A stretch of 64,000 nt of DNA from Campylobacter iguaniorum (GCF_000736415.1 NZ_CP009043.1:1426001-1490000); one strand, 5' to 3'. Shown: positions 1-8,768, counted from the stretch's first letter. Notes: a model not told the origin generated them from the letters alone. Translations and numbers: made by a program.

Positions 1-617
1 TTGTCATGAAGTCTAAATTTGAAGTCGCATTTGGCAGCTAGTGCGTCATCGTGAGTGACTAAAACAAGCGCTGCATTTTGGGTTTTGACATAGTCAAATA
101 TCACGTTCATGACTTCACTCGCGGTCTCTTTATCAAGGTTGCCAGTAGGCTCATCAGCAAAGATTATGCGTGGCTTTTTGCTCATCACTCTTGCTATGCT
201 AATTCGCTGTTGCTGTCCACCGCTAAGTTCGCCAATTTTTTGATTTATTACCTCATCGATTTTGAGCTGTTTGAGTAAATTTGTATCGATTTTTTGACCA
301 CTTAATATATTTGCAAGTTCGATATTTTCATAAGCACTAAAGCCTTTAAAAAGATAATGCGCTTGAAAAATAATACCAAAATCAAGTCTGCGAATCTTCA
401 AAAGCTCATTTTGTTTTAGCTTATAAATTGGCTTATCATTGTAAAAAACCTCTCCACTTTGCGGTTTTAGAAGTGTCGATAAAATATGTAAGATTGTGGA
501 TTTGCCACTACCACTTACGCCTGTGATGGCTGTGGTGGTAGCTGGCTGTATGTTTAAATTTATGTCGCTAAAAAGCGGATAATCAAATTTATGTGATAAG
601 CTTACCGCTTTTAGCAT
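1..617 (-). CDS. ABC transporter ATP-binding protein, LolD/FtsE-like (3' end outside window)
   Basis: This is the nucleotide-binding subunit of a small ABC transporter; about 205 codons are visible and the C-terminus runs off the left edge. Walker A GVSGSGKST lies near residues 33-41, the LSGGQQQR signature and the Walker B/D-loop stretch IIFADEPTGN follow, and the switch histidine is in VLVTHDD. The DEPTGNLD form is typical of the LolD/FtsE/MacB group. It begins 4 bp beyond the tsf stop, so it is probably co-transcribed with rpsB-tsf; C. jejuni has an ABC ATPase at the same place. The partner permease is not in view, so the substrate is unknown. Confidence 0.88.
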   Translation of the reverse strand, partial: MLKAVSLSHKFDYPLFSDINLNIQPATTTAITGVSGSGKSTILHILSTLLKPQSGEVFYNDKPIYKLKQNELLKIRRLDFGIIFQAHYLFKGFSAYENIELANILSGQKIDTNLLKQLKIDEVINQKIGELSGGQQQRISIARVMSKKPRIIFADEPTGNLDKETASEVMNVIFDYVKTQNAALVLVTHDDALAAKCDFKFRLHD

Positions 618-621
618 GAGA

Positions 622-1686
622 TTATGCCATTTGAGCTGCTACTTCAGCTGCAAAATCTTCAGTCTTTTTCTCTAAGCCTTCGCCTACTTCAAAACGAACA
701 TAGCTTACGATTTCGATGCTACCACCAAGTTTTTTAGCCTCATCAGCTACAACTTGCTCGATAGTTTTTTTGTCATCCATTACATAAAATTGTCCTAGAA
801 GTGTAAGACGTTGGTCAAGTTGAGTGTTATCAGCGATATATCTGTCGATTTGACCTGGCAAAATTTTATCCCAAATTTGCTCTGGTTTGCCTTGTTTTTT
901 AAGCTCTTCTTTTAGATGCTCAGTAACTTTAGCTATGATGCTATCGTTTAGTTGAGCGCGGCTTGCAAACTCAGGTATTTTGTGAAGTGGTTTTTTAAGA
1001 CGCACTAGCTCTTCGTTTTCTTTCTCAAGCTCACCTTTAAGTGCTAAATACTCTTTTTCGACAAAATCAGCGTCAAATTCTTTATAGCTAATAACTTGAG
1101 GTTTCATAGCAGCTGCGTGCATACAAAGGTTTCTTAAAAACTCATGTATTTTTGATGCAGTCTCTTCGCTATCGCAAGCAGCACCGATCAAAACACCAAC
1201 GCGGCTATTTGAGTGGATATATCCAGCAACAGCGCCTTTATCTCCAGCTTTTATAGTTTCAAATCTTCTTACAACTAAATTTTCACCGATAGTTGCGATT
1301 TGGCTTTGGAAGAACTCTTCAAATTTAACACCATTTATTGAGCTTTCTTTAAGCTCTTCAACTGTGCTTATATTGTTTGATTGCACATGAACAGTTGTGT
1401 TTTTCACTAGATCAACAAATGTTGCATTTTTAGCGACAAAGTCAGTTTCTGAGTTGATTTCAGTTATAGTCGCAGTTTTGTTATCACTACTTACGACTAC
1501 GCTTACAAGACCTTCGCTAGCAAGGCGGTCAGCTTTTTTAGCTGCCTTGCCAAGACCTTTTTCTCTTAATATATCAACTGCTTTTTCCATATTGCCTTCA
1601 GCTTCTTGTAAAGCTTTTTTGCAATCCATCATTCCAGCTCCGGTGCTTTCGCGGAGCTCTTTTACCATACTTGCACTAATTTCCAT
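622..1686 (-). CDS. tsf: Translation elongation factor Ts
   Basis: EF-Ts is the guanine nucleotide exchange factor that recycles EF-Tu from GDP to GTP form in the cytoplasm. The N-terminal UBA-like segment has the family motif TGAGMMDCKKAL at residues 16-27, followed by the core region with SETDFVAKN near residue 80. At 354 residues it is longer than the roughly 280 of E. coli but in the range for epsilonproteobacteria. The ATG overlaps the last base of the rpsB stop codon, indicating translational coupling. A GAGGAG ribosome-binding site lies in the rpsB tail just before the start. Confidence 0.98.
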   Translation of the reverse strand: MEISASMVKELRESTGAGMMDCKKALQEAEGNMEKAVDILREKGLGKAAKKADRLASEGLVSVVVSSDNKTATITEINSETDFVAKNATFVDLVKNTTVHVQSNNISTVEELKESSINGVKFEEFFQSQIATIGENLVVRRFETIKAGDKGAVAGYIHSNSRVGVLIGAACDSEETASKIHEFLRNLCMHAAAMKPQVISYKEFDADFVEKEYLALKGELEKENEELVRLKKPLHKIPEFASRAQLNDSIIAKVTEHLKEELKKQGKPEQIWDKILPGQIDRYIADNTQLDQRLTLLGQFYVMDDKKTIEQVVADEAKKLGGSIEIVSYVRFEVGEGLEKKTEDFAAEVAAQMA

Positions 1687-2465
1687 TATTGCTCCTCAAA
1701 GTCAGCTTCGCTCATAGCCTCAGCTACAACTTCGTCTTTTTCTTCTTGGCTAACTGGAGCTACTTCTTCAGCCGCAGCGTCTTGATCTCTAAGAGCTTTA
1801 CCCTCGTTGATAGCTTCAGCCATTTCTTGGCAGAAAAGTTGAACGCTTCTTATAGCATCGTCATTTCCTGGGATTGGAAAGTCGATAGTGTCTGGATCGC
1901 AGTTTGTATCGATTGGAGCAACAACTGGCATTCTTAGTTTGTTTGCTTCAGCAACAGCGATTTTCTCTTTTACTGTATCGATGATAAACATCATATCTGG
2001 TAAGCTTTTCATATTTCTAATACCGCCAAGAGTGTCTAGTAGTTTCTCTTTTTTGCGTCTTAGCATCAAAGCTTCTTTTTTAGTTAATAAATTTATAGAG
2101 CCATCTTCTTCCATAGCTTCGATAACTTCAAGTTTTCTTATTGATTGTTTGATTGTTCCAAAGTTTGTCATCATACCGCCAAGCCATCTGTGATTTACAT
2201 AAGGCATACCGCATTTTTCAGCGTATTCTTTTACTGCTATACCAGCTTGTTTTTTTGTACCAACAAATAGTATAGTTTTGCCCTCAGCAGCAGCGTCTCT
2301 GACAACATTATATGTATATCTAAAATATCTGATAGTTTTTTGTAGGTCTATTATATAGATACCTTTTCTCTCGCCAAATATGAATTTCTTCATTTTTGGG
2401 TTCCATCTGCGTGTTTGGTGACCGAAATGCACACCACATTCTAGTAAATCTCTCATAGTAACCAT
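1686..2465 (-). CDS. rpsB: 30S ribosomal protein S2
   Basis: This is ribosomal protein S2 of the small subunit, 259 residues. The N-terminus carries the S2 signature ([19 protein letters not shown]) and the middle contains FVGTKKQA and [12 protein letters not shown], all diagnostic. The C-terminus has an acidic, Glu/Ala-rich tail typical of epsilonproteobacteria. AAGGAG lies 6 nt before the chosen ATG. A TATAAT box and a hairpin-bearing leader lie upstream. It is the first gene of an rpsB-tsf-ABC ATPase transcript. Confidence 0.98.
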   Translation of the reverse strand: MVTMRDLLECGVHFGHQTRRWNPKMKKFIFGERKGIYIIDLQKTIRYFRYTYNVVRDAAAEGKTILFVGTKKQAGIAVKEYAEKCGMPYVNHRWLGGMMTNFGTIKQSIRKLEVIEAMEEDGSINLLTKKEALMLRRKKEKLLDTLGGIRNMKSLPDMMFIIDTVKEKIAVAEANKLRMPVVAPIDTNCDPDTIDFPIPGNDDAIRSVQLFCQEMAEAINEGKALRDQDAAAEEVAPVSQEEKDEVVAEAMSEADFEEQ

Positions 2466-2513
2466 GAGTTTCTCCTTGTAAAAAATATTTAGTTTCTTCC
2501 TCTGTGCCCCTTA

Positions 2514-2529
2514 GTGGCGTGTTTGCCAC
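2514..2529 (-). promoter_or_regulatory. Hairpin in the rpsB 5' leader
   Basis: On the minus strand the transcript reads GTGGC, a six-base loop, then GCCAC, a perfect 5-bp GC-rich stem about 50 nt upstream of the rpsB ATG, followed by a G-rich run. S2 is known to repress its own operon in E. coli through the leader. Whether this hairpin does the same here is inference. Confidence 0.4.
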
Positions 2530-2567
2530 AACTAAATAAGGACTGACACATGTGAAATGAAGCTTGG

Positions 2568-2573
2568 ATTATA
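2568..2573 (-). promoter_or_regulatory. Sigma70 -10 box for rpsB-tsf
   Basis: The minus strand has a perfect TATAAT preceded by AG, about 100 nt upstream of rpsB. Campylobacter vegetative promoters have a strong -10 and little -35 sequence, and AT-rich DNA lies upstream as expected. Confidence 0.65.
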
Positions 2574-2685
2574 CTAAATTTTATATAAATTTAAACTAAA
2601 ACTAAGTTTGCTAAATTTAGATTTATTAAATTTGAATAGGAATAATTTTATCTTATTTTAAGAAGCATTTCTGTATCATTCGTAC

Positions 2686-2707
2686 TATGATAATAGATAT
2701 CAATACT
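2686..2707 (+). promoter_or_regulatory. Fur-box-like site and possible -10 box upstream of cfbpA
   Basis: The stretch starting at 2689 reads GATAAT then AGATATCAATA. It matches about 12 of 19 positions of the classical Fur consensus and overlaps a TATGAT -10-like hexamer at 2686-2691. Its position 20-40 nt upstream of the iron-binding protein gene fits Fur repression. The match is partial. Confidence 0.45.
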
Positions 2708-2726
2708 ATTAATAAAGGAACTATGA

Positions 2727-3728
2727 ATGAAAAAACTAACCGCACTTTTGTCCTTATTTGCTGCTTCTGCCCTAATGGCTGATATAAACGTCTATTCATC
2801 TCGTCATTATGACTCAGATAAGCTAGTAATCGATGCATTTACCAAGCAAACTGGCATAAAAGTCAATGTCATTCAAGACAAGGTTCAATCCCTAATAGGG
2901 AAGCTTGAGCTTGAGGGCAAAGACACTACGGCTGATGTTTTCATGACTGTTGGTGTGGGAGATTTATACACTGCAAAGGTAAAAGGACTACTCCAACCAA
3001 TAAACTCAAAAATTATAGACCAAAACATTCCGTCAAATTTAATGGATGCAGACAAAAACTGGATAGGCGTGACTTATAGGGCTAGTATTTTAGCCTATGA
3101 TCCAAGCAAAACAGACGTAAAAGAGCTTTCTACTTATGAGGCGTTGAGCGATGCTAAGTTCAAAGACCAAATTTTAACTCGCTCATCAACCGCGTCGTAT
3201 AATAGGCATTTAATTGCGTTTTTGATAGCAAAAGACGGCGAGGAAGCAACTCAAAAATGGGCTGATAATCTAGTAAAAAACTTCGCTAGAAATCCAAAAG
3301 GCAATGACCGCGATCAAGCAAAAGCCATAGTCGCAGGAGAAGGCAAAATCGCTATCATGAATAGCTATTATATAGGTAGAATGTCAGTTTCAAAGGATCC
3401 AATAGACCAAGAAGTTTATAAAACTCTTCGCATATTTTTTCCAAATCAAAATGACGGCGGAACTCATATAAACTTAAGTGGTGCTGGCGTGACAAAATAT
3501 ACAAAAAATTACGCTGAGGCGGTTAAATTTGTAGAGTTTTTGAGTACAAGTGAGGCTCAAGAACTGTTTGTCAATCACAACTTCGAATTCCCAACCAATC
3601 CAAATGTAAAAATCCCTCAAACAATGAAAGATTGGGGTGAATTTAAAGTAAGCAATATAAGCTTTGATGAAATAGGCAAAAACCTTATCAAAGCTGGGCA
3701 AATAGCTGATAAAGCCGGCTGGAAATAA
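2727..3728 (+). CDS. cfbpA: Periplasmic ferric iron-binding protein of an ABC transporter
   Basis: This is the substrate-binding component of a ferric iron importer, 333 residues. A signal peptide of about 18 residues ends in ALMA before DINVYSSRHYD, the usual N-terminus of FbpA-type proteins. A paired tyrosine (Tyr214-Tyr215, in MNSYYIGRM) matches the iron-binding tyrosines of the family. An ATG 4 bp upstream is out of frame; the chosen ATG has AAAGGA at 7 nt. It is followed after 3 bp by the permease and then the ATPase, as in the C. jejuni cfbpABC operon. A Fur-like site lies upstream, suggesting expression in low iron. Confidence 0.95.
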   Translation: MKKLTALLSLFAASALMADINVYSSRHYDSDKLVIDAFTKQTGIKVNVIQDKVQSLIGKLELEGKDTTADVFMTVGVGDLYTAKVKGLLQPINSKIIDQNIPSNLMDADKNWIGVTYRASILAYDPSKTDVKELSTYEALSDAKFKDQILTRSSTASYNRHLIAFLIAKDGEEATQKWADNLVKNFARNPKGNDRDQAKAIVAGEGKIAIMNSYYIGRMSVSKDPIDQEVYKTLRIFFPNQNDGGTHINLSGAGVTKYTKNYAEAVKFVEFLSTSEAQELFVNHNFEFPTNPNVKIPQTMKDWGEFKVSNISFDEIGKNLIKAGQIADKAGWK

Positions 3729-3731
3729 GCC

Positions 3732-5357
3732 TTGCTAAAGCTAAAAAATCGTATTAAGATGCTGGATTTTTGGAATCTGGCATCTTATTTTACCTTGCTT
3801 TTGATAATAGCACCGATATTTTATATCTTGCTAAATATCTTTAATAGCTCAAGCGAACAAACTAGCTCTTTGCTTGATTCTAGCTTGAATGAATACCTTA
3901 TAAATAGCTCTATTATCGTATTTTTCACGGCTTTATTTACCACTATTATTGGAGTTTTTCTAGCGTATTTTGAAAGTTTTTATGAGTTTAGATTTAAAAA
4001 ATTTTTCAAATTTGCTTTAGTGCTTCCGTTTGCCGTGCCAAACTATCTTTTTGCTTATATTTACGCTGATTTTTTCAGCTATTCTGGCTGGCTTGTTGCG
4101 TGGCTTAGAAGTGAATTTGGTATAAAAGTGCACTTTGATATGATGAATATTTATGGAGTGATTTTTATCTTTACAATCTCGTTTTTTCCATATGTTTATA
4201 TTATTTTGCGTGGATTTTTGGCTAAATTTTCTGTAAATTTAATAGAGAGCGCAAAAAGCCTTGGTAAGAGCGATACTTATATATTTTTTAAGGTTATCTT
4301 GCCACTTAGCAGGGCTGCTATTGTAGCTGGAGCTTCGCTTTGCGTAATGGAGAGCTTAAACGCATTTGGCACGCCAAACTACTATGGCGTGCATGTTTTT
4401 AGCACTGGGATTTACAAGGCTTGGGTCGGATACTCAGACATAAATGCAGCTATTAAGCTAGCTGGGATTTTACTTTTAATTGTGTTTTTCTTTTTGTTTG
4501 TAGAGAGGATTTTTAGGAAACCTACTATGATGACTACGAGCAAAACTCGTCGCCAAAAGCTGCAAAAACTCTCTAAAAAATCCGAAATTATTGTAATTGG
4601 AGCGTTTTTTGCAGTATTTTTTATCAGCTTTTTATTTCCGATGATAAATTTACTCGTATGGATAAATAGAAGTTTTGAGAGTACCAACTGGGCTCATGTC
4701 TTTGATATCAGCCAAAACACGCTACTTCTTACGATTTTTTCTACGATTTTTATCATCGTTATAAGCTTGTTTTTGACCTTGGTTTCACGCTTTCAAAAAG
4801 GCAAGGCAAAGCTACTTTCAAATTCGCTAGCAAATATCGGCTACAGTGTGCCTGGAAGCGTGATAGCTATAGGTATGCTTATGATTTTTATATGGTGTGA
4901 CAAGCATCTAGCTAGCGTTTATGGCTTTTTGGGCATTGAAAAAAGCCTATTTTTGACCCTAAGCCCCGTGATACTGATATTTGCTTATGTGATTAGGTTT
5001 TTATCGCTTGGATATAATGGCATAGAAGCTGGGCTAAAAGCCTGTAACAAAAGCTGTTATGAAGCTAGTTTGAGCCTTGGATATGGGCGTTTGGCGACAT
5101 TTTTTAAGGTGGATTTCGCGATGATTAAGACCAGCATTTACAGTGCTTTTATACTTATATTTATAGAGATTATCAAAGAGCTTCCGCTCTCTTCGCTGCT
5201 CTCCCCGCCAAATTTTAGAACCCTTGCTTTTGAGATAGACAGATACGCCAGTGATGAGCAGCTTGCGATGACTGCCGTGCCGTCTCTTATCATTATTGTA
5301 TTTTGTTTTGTGCTTTTGAGTTTGTTTTATAAAATCCAAAAAAAGGATAAAATTTGA
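3732..5357 (+). CDS. cfbpB: Ferric iron ABC transporter permease
   Basis: This inner-membrane permease has 541 residues and about 12 hydrophobic segments, arranged as two fused halves. Each half has an EAA-type loop that contacts the ATPase (ESAKSLGKSDTYIFFKVILP and EASLSLGYGRLATFFKVDFA). This tandem arrangement is typical of FbpB/SfuB iron permeases. The start is a TTG 3 bp after cfbpA. An ATG nine codons on is an alternative, since the ribosome-binding site for the TTG is weak. The gene overlaps cfbpC by 4 bp. Confidence 0.92.
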   Translation: MLKLKNRIKMLDFWNLASYFTLLLIIAPIFYILLNIFNSSSEQTSSLLDSSLNEYLINSSIIVFFTALFTTIIGVFLAYFESFYEFRFKKFFKFALVLPFAVPNYLFAYIYADFFSYSGWLVAWLRSEFGIKVHFDMMNIYGVIFIFTISFFPYVYIILRGFLAKFSVNLIESAKSLGKSDTYIFFKVILPLSRAAIVAGASLCVMESLNAFGTPNYYGVHVFSTGIYKAWVGYSDINAAIKLAGILLLIVFFFLFVERIFRKPTMMTTSKTRRQKLQKLSKKSEIIVIGAFFAVFFISFLFPMINLLVWINRSFESTNWAHVFDISQNTLLLTIFSTIFIIVISLFLTLVSRFQKGKAKLLSNSLANIGYSVPGSVIAIGMLMIFIWCDKHLASVYGFLGIEKSLFLTLSPVILIFAYVIRFLSLGYNGIEAGLKACNKSCYEASLSLGYGRLATFFKVDFAMIKTSIYSAFILIFIEIIKELPLSSLLSPPNFRTLAFEIDRYASDEQLAMTAVPSLIIIVFCFVLLSLFYKIQKKDKI

Positions 5358-5980
5358 GTTTTTTACATATTAGTGAGCTTGATTTTGGCTACGAAAAAGA
5401 TAAAATCATAAATAAATTTAATCTCAGCCTAGAAAAAGGGCAAAAACTTGCAATTTGTGGTGCTAGCGGAAGTGGCAAAAGCACTATTTTGCGTCTTATT
5501 TCTGGGTTTGAAATGGCTAGTAGTGGACGCATAATCCTTGAGGGCAAAGACATCACATTTACCCCGCCGAACAAAAGAAATATCGGATATTTGTTTCAAG
5601 ATTACGCGCTTTTCCCGCACCTAAATGTCAGTGAAAATATAGCATTTGGGCTAAAAAATATCATGAAAAAAAATGAGATAAAAGATGTGGTAAATAGGCT
5701 GCTAAAAGTAGTGAGCCTTGAGTCATACGCCTCTTCTTACCCACACGCACTAAGTGGCGGCCAACAACAAAGAGTAGCTCTAGCAAGAGCCCTTGCCCCA
5801 AGCCCCAAGCTACTGCTTTTAGATGAGCCATTTTCTGCGCTGGACTCACACCTAAAAGATGAGATAAGAAGCGAGATAAAAGAGATTTTAACCTCTTTTG
5901 AAATCACCTCTATCTTAGTTACTCACGATCAAGACGATGTGGAGAAATTCGCTACAAGTTGTATCAAACTAAGTGCTTGA
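5354..5980 (+). CDS. cfbpC: Ferric iron ABC transporter ATP-binding protein, short form
   Basis: This ATPase energises the CfbpAB importer. Walker A GASGSGKST is at residues 36-44, the signature LSGGQQQRVALARAL near 134-148, Walker B LLLLDEPFSALD next, and the switch His in VTHDQ. It starts at a TTG overlapping the cfbpB stop (TTGA). At 208 residues it has the ABC core only; FbpC/PotA-type proteins usually have about 350 residues with a C-terminal regulatory domain. The stop abuts the next, convergent gene with no spacer. Confidence 0.92.
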   Translation: MSFLHISELDFGYEKDKIINKFNLSLEKGQKLAICGASGSGKSTILRLISGFEMASSGRIILEGKDITFTPPNKRNIGYLFQDYALFPHLNVSENIAFGLKNIMKKNEIKDVVNRLLKVVSLESYASSYPHALSGGQQQRVALARALAPSPKLLLLDEPFSALDSHLKDEIRSEIKEILTSFEITSILVTHDQDDVEKFATSCIKLSA

Positions 5981-6196
5981 TTAGGATTTACTTAGCTGTG
6001 AGTTTTCTTTGATACGCTCTAAACCTTCAAAGATCCCAGCTATTTTTTGAAGGTCTTGAGCTTGCAAGTTAATATCTTTTTTGGCTAGTAAAATCTCTAA
6101 AATTTGAACATTTCCGCCAAATATCGAGCCAAATTTTTTATCATTTTGGATTATTTTAAGCGTGTCTAAATCCTGCGTTTTAAACTCATCATACAT
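5981..6196 (-). CDS. Small uncharacterised protein
   Basis: I do not recognise this 71-residue protein. It begins MYDEFKTQDLDTLKIIQNDK, is rich in Lys, Glu, Asp and Leu, has no signal peptide or membrane segment, and looks helical and cytoplasmic. It lies 13 bp downstream of the EIIC-like permease gene on the same strand and ends exactly where cfbpC ends on the other. Its composition is coding-like and it has a sensible ATG, but short ORFs of this kind need homologues to be certain. Confidence 0.55.
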   Translation of the reverse strand: MYDEFKTQDLDTLKIIQNDKKFGSIFGGNVQILEILLAKKDINLQAQDLQKIAGIFEGLERIKENSQLSKS

Positions 6197-6209
6197 ATTT
6201 ATCCTTAGT

Positions 6210-7187
6210 TCAAATTTTCAAATCGCCGTCTTTGATGAAGCCAAATTTACGGAACATTATATCAAGCCCAAAGACTAAAATTAAAGGCGCTAAAATCTCC
6301 AAAATCATAACTCCCCAAAACGCATTTGCTCCACCTGCCCCAAATGTCTGGATCTGCCCTACAAAGCCACTAGTTCCCATTCCAGCACCAAATTTAGTAC
6401 ATTCTAGCTCAAAAATAGTAGTCGCAACCGGTCCTAAAATAGCCGAAACTATGATAGGTGGCAACCAAATAATAGGCTTTTTGAGTATGTTTTTAAACTG
6501 CAACATCGAAGTGCCAACAGCCACTGAAATAACCATGCCTATGTTATTATCCCGCCTTGACATCACAGCAAAGCCAAGCATTTGCACGCAGCACCCGACA
6601 ACAGCAGCCCCACCAGCGATACCGTCCAAATTTATCCCGATAGCTATCGCAGCGCTCGAAATCGGCGCAGTCAAAGCCATCCCCATCAAGACAGCCACGA
6701 CGATGCCCATCACAAATGGCTGCTTTGTGGTCGCACTACTCACAAACTCGCCAAGCGTGGTAGTCACAAGATGCACGCTATCAGCTATCAAAAGATAAAA
6801 CATGTAAGACATAAAAAGGCTAAAAAGTGGCACCAAAACGATATCTAAAGGCGTTTTTTTGCTCATCACATATCTTAGCACCAAGCTAGCACAAATCACC
6901 ACAAAATAAGTAACAAAAGGATCATTTATCGCTCCGCACAGCCCACCAGCAGCCGCGACGCATATCATTTTTATACCATTAAATTTCAAAGCCCAAGCAA
7001 TCCCCACGCCAATACCAACGTGAGTTAGCCCTTTTAATATCCCGCCCAAATCACTCAAAACGCCAAATCCACTAAGCTTACCAATTTGGTCAAATATTAC
7101 TCCTATAATAAGCGTCGCAAACAAGCCATACGCCATGCCATTCATCGATACAATGATATAGTCCCAAACCCTCTTCATAGCTCCCAT
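6210..7187 (-). CDS. EIIC-like integral membrane permease (orphan, PTS_EIIC_2 type)
   Basis: This very hydrophobic protein of 325 residues has about eight to ten membrane segments and many Gly/Ala-rich turns (AAAGGLCGAINDPF, SAAIAIGINLDGIAGGAAVVG). It resembles the small EIIC-like family annotated as PTS transporter subunit IIC (PTS_EIIC_2). No EIIA, EIIB, HPr or EI gene is nearby, so phosphotransfer-driven sugar uptake cannot be assumed; it may work as a secondary carrier. AAGGAG lies 7 nt before the ATG. The family call rests on overall pattern, not a catalytic motif. Confidence 0.65.
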   Translation of the reverse strand: MGAMKRVWDYIIVSMNGMAYGLFATLIIGVIFDQIGKLSGFGVLSDLGGILKGLTHVGIGVGIAWALKFNGIKMICVAAAGGLCGAINDPFVTYFVVICASLVLRYVMSKKTPLDIVLVPLFSLFMSYMFYLLIADSVHLVTTTLGEFVSSATTKQPFVMGIVVAVLMGMALTAPISSAAIAIGINLDGIAGGAAVVGCCVQMLGFAVMSRRDNNIGMVISVAVGTSMLQFKNILKKPIIWLPPIIVSAILGPVATTIFELECTKFGAGMGTSGFVGQIQTFGAGGANAFWGVMILEILAPLILVFGLDIMFRKFGFIKDGDLKI

Positions 7188-7208
7188 TTACAAACTCCTT
7201 TTTGTATT

Positions 7209-7889
7209 TTAGTCCCTCAAATAAGCAAATCCGCAAAACCTGCCAGTAATAGCGTCTCTTCTATATGAGTAAAATCTCTCATCGCAATGCGTGCAAATTT
7301 GGCTAAATTTATAACTCGCTACGCCCAAGCTCTCAAGCTCATTTTTCAAAGCTGCGTCCATGTCAAATTTAGCTCCATTTTTAAATGCGTTAAATGCTCC
7401 AAGATCCAAATCCCCTATTTCATAACAATTTCCCTTGATATTTGGGCCGATTATCACTTCTAAATTTGCTGGATTTGAACCCATTTTTCTTATGGTTTTG
7501 CTTAAAATTTTGCTGATTACTCCAGCGCGTCCTGCGTGGATCACTGCGACTTTTGGAGACGCTCTATCAAGCACCAAAATCGGCGAACAATCCGCCACCA
7601 TCACGCAGATCGCCACGCCCTTTAGGCCAGTTATGAGTGCGTCACAAGGCGGGATTTTAGCGTCTAAATTTGAGATTTCACTCACCACGTCGCTGTGGAT
7701 TTGCTCCATAAAAATAAGCTTTTTTGCCCCTATTTTTTGCCTTAAAATCTCTCTATTTTGCTCCACATTGCCCAGCTCATCGCCGACATGAGTGGCTAAA
7801 TTTAGCCCAGCGAATTTACCCTTGCTAACCCCACCAAATTTAGAGCTAAACCCAGCAAAAGCAAAGTCATCATCAGTACAAACTAGCAT
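7209..7889 (-). CDS. pgeF: Peptidoglycan editing factor / YfiH family (DUF152)
   Basis: This cytoplasmic multicopper-oxidoreductase-fold protein of 226 residues belongs to the YfiH family. In E. coli the member called PgeF removes mis-incorporated amino acids from peptidoglycan precursors; older names are laccase-domain or polyphenol oxidase. Family features are the metal-site histidines in MEQIHSD and VIHAGRAGV and the C-terminal CTHCDERFYSYRRD with GRFCGFAYL. It overlaps the end of ribE by 17 bp, so the two are probably translated from one message. Confidence 0.85.
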   Translation of the reverse strand: MLVCTDDDFAFAGFSSKFGGVSKGKFAGLNLATHVGDELGNVEQNREILRQKIGAKKLIFMEQIHSDVVSEISNLDAKIPPCDALITGLKGVAICVMVADCSPILVLDRASPKVAVIHAGRAGVISKILSKTIRKMGSNPANLEVIIGPNIKGNCYEIGDLDLGAFNAFKNGAKFDMDAALKNELESLGVASYKFSQICTHCDERFYSYRRDAITGRFCGFAYLRD

Positions 7890-8487
7890 AAAAATCAGCC
7901 TTCTCCCAGCTCAGCTCATCTTTTTTGGGCAAATTTAGCATTCGCTCCAAATACCTTGCCAGCAAATCCGTTTCGATATTTACCCGCCTGCCGACTTCAA
8001 ACTCCCCAAAAAGACTGTCTTTAAGGCTGATTGGGATTATTGTCAGACGCACAGAGTCGCTTAGGACTTCATTTATCGTCAGACTCACGCCCTCGACTGC
8101 GATAGAGCCTTTAGTAGCGACAAGGTGCATTATGTTTTTTGGTAATTTGATGTAGAAATTTACCCCAGTTTTTAGTGGTTCGATTTTGGTTATCACGCCA
8201 AGCGCGTCGATGTGTCCTTGCATCAAATGCCCGTCCAGCCTATCTCCTAGCCTCATGGCTGGCTCGATATGCACTCTATTTTTGTAGTTTTCTATGGCTA
8301 GAAGCTCTTTACTTTCACTACTAAGCTCCACGCTAAATCCGCCTTCACTCACACTAACCACGCTCAAGCAAGCTCCATTTACAGCGATACTATCGCCAAG
8401 ATTTGGCTTAAAATTTGCTGCCAAACTCAAGGTCTTGCCGTCAAATTTGACTACTTTTGCTATCTCTCTTATAAGTCCATTAAACAC
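7873..8487 (-). CDS. ribE: Riboflavin synthase, alpha subunit
   Basis: This enzyme dismutates two 6,7-dimethyl-8-ribityllumazine molecules to riboflavin and a pyrimidinedione. It has two lumazine-binding barrels in tandem, each with the NGACLSV / VEGVSLTINEV type motif, and the second-half GHLMQGHIDALG segment. The start reads MFNGLIREIA where most family members have MFTGII(V/E)E. At 204 residues it is of usual length. It is the first gene of a ribE-pgeF pair, reading away from mnmG. Confidence 0.95.
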   Translation of the reverse strand: MFNGLIREIAKVVKFDGKTLSLAANFKPNLGDSIAVNGACLSVVSVSEGGFSVELSSESKELLAIENYKNRVHIEPAMRLGDRLDGHLMQGHIDALGVITKIEPLKTGVNFYIKLPKNIMHLVATKGSIAVEGVSLTINEVLSDSVRLTIIPISLKDSLFGEFEVGRRVNIETDLLARYLERMLNLPKKDELSWEKADFYASLY

Positions 8488-8768
8488 GTTTTTTCCTAAA
8501 TTTAATTGCGTAATTATATGTAATTTATGCTTTTTTTACAATCAATTCTATGAATTATTTTACTTTGCATTTAACCCAAAATGAGCTTATATCGTTATAA
8601 ATTTATAATTTTAAAAGCAAAGTATAATGATTTAGTTTAAATTTGTATCAAATTTACACAATTTGGCTTCTTGATAAAATAAAAAAGAGTTTAAATTTAT
8701 CCCAATTTATACTTTTTTTACACTAAATTTGATAAAATGTCAAATTCGAAAAAAATAAAGGTTTTATT
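8488..8768. other. Divergent AT-rich intergenic region between ribE and mnmG
   Basis: These 281 bp contain no coding sequence I can support. They are very AT-rich with runs of T and repeated AAATTT words. Promoters for both divergent genes must lie here; only the mnmG -10 candidate is clear enough to list. Confidence 0.6.
8733..8738 (+). promoter_or_regulatory. Candidate -10 box for mnmG
   Basis: The hexamer TAAAAT lies within TTTGATAAAATG, about 30 nt before the mnmG ATG and behind a T-rich stretch. It is one mismatch from TATAAT. Confidence 0.4.

Noticed and set aside
6232-6798. A 188-codon plus-strand frame antisense to the EIIC-like gene
   Set aside because: It is Pro/Thr/Ile-rich in the manner of an antisense shadow, has no ribosome-binding site, and lies wholly over a convincing membrane protein gene.
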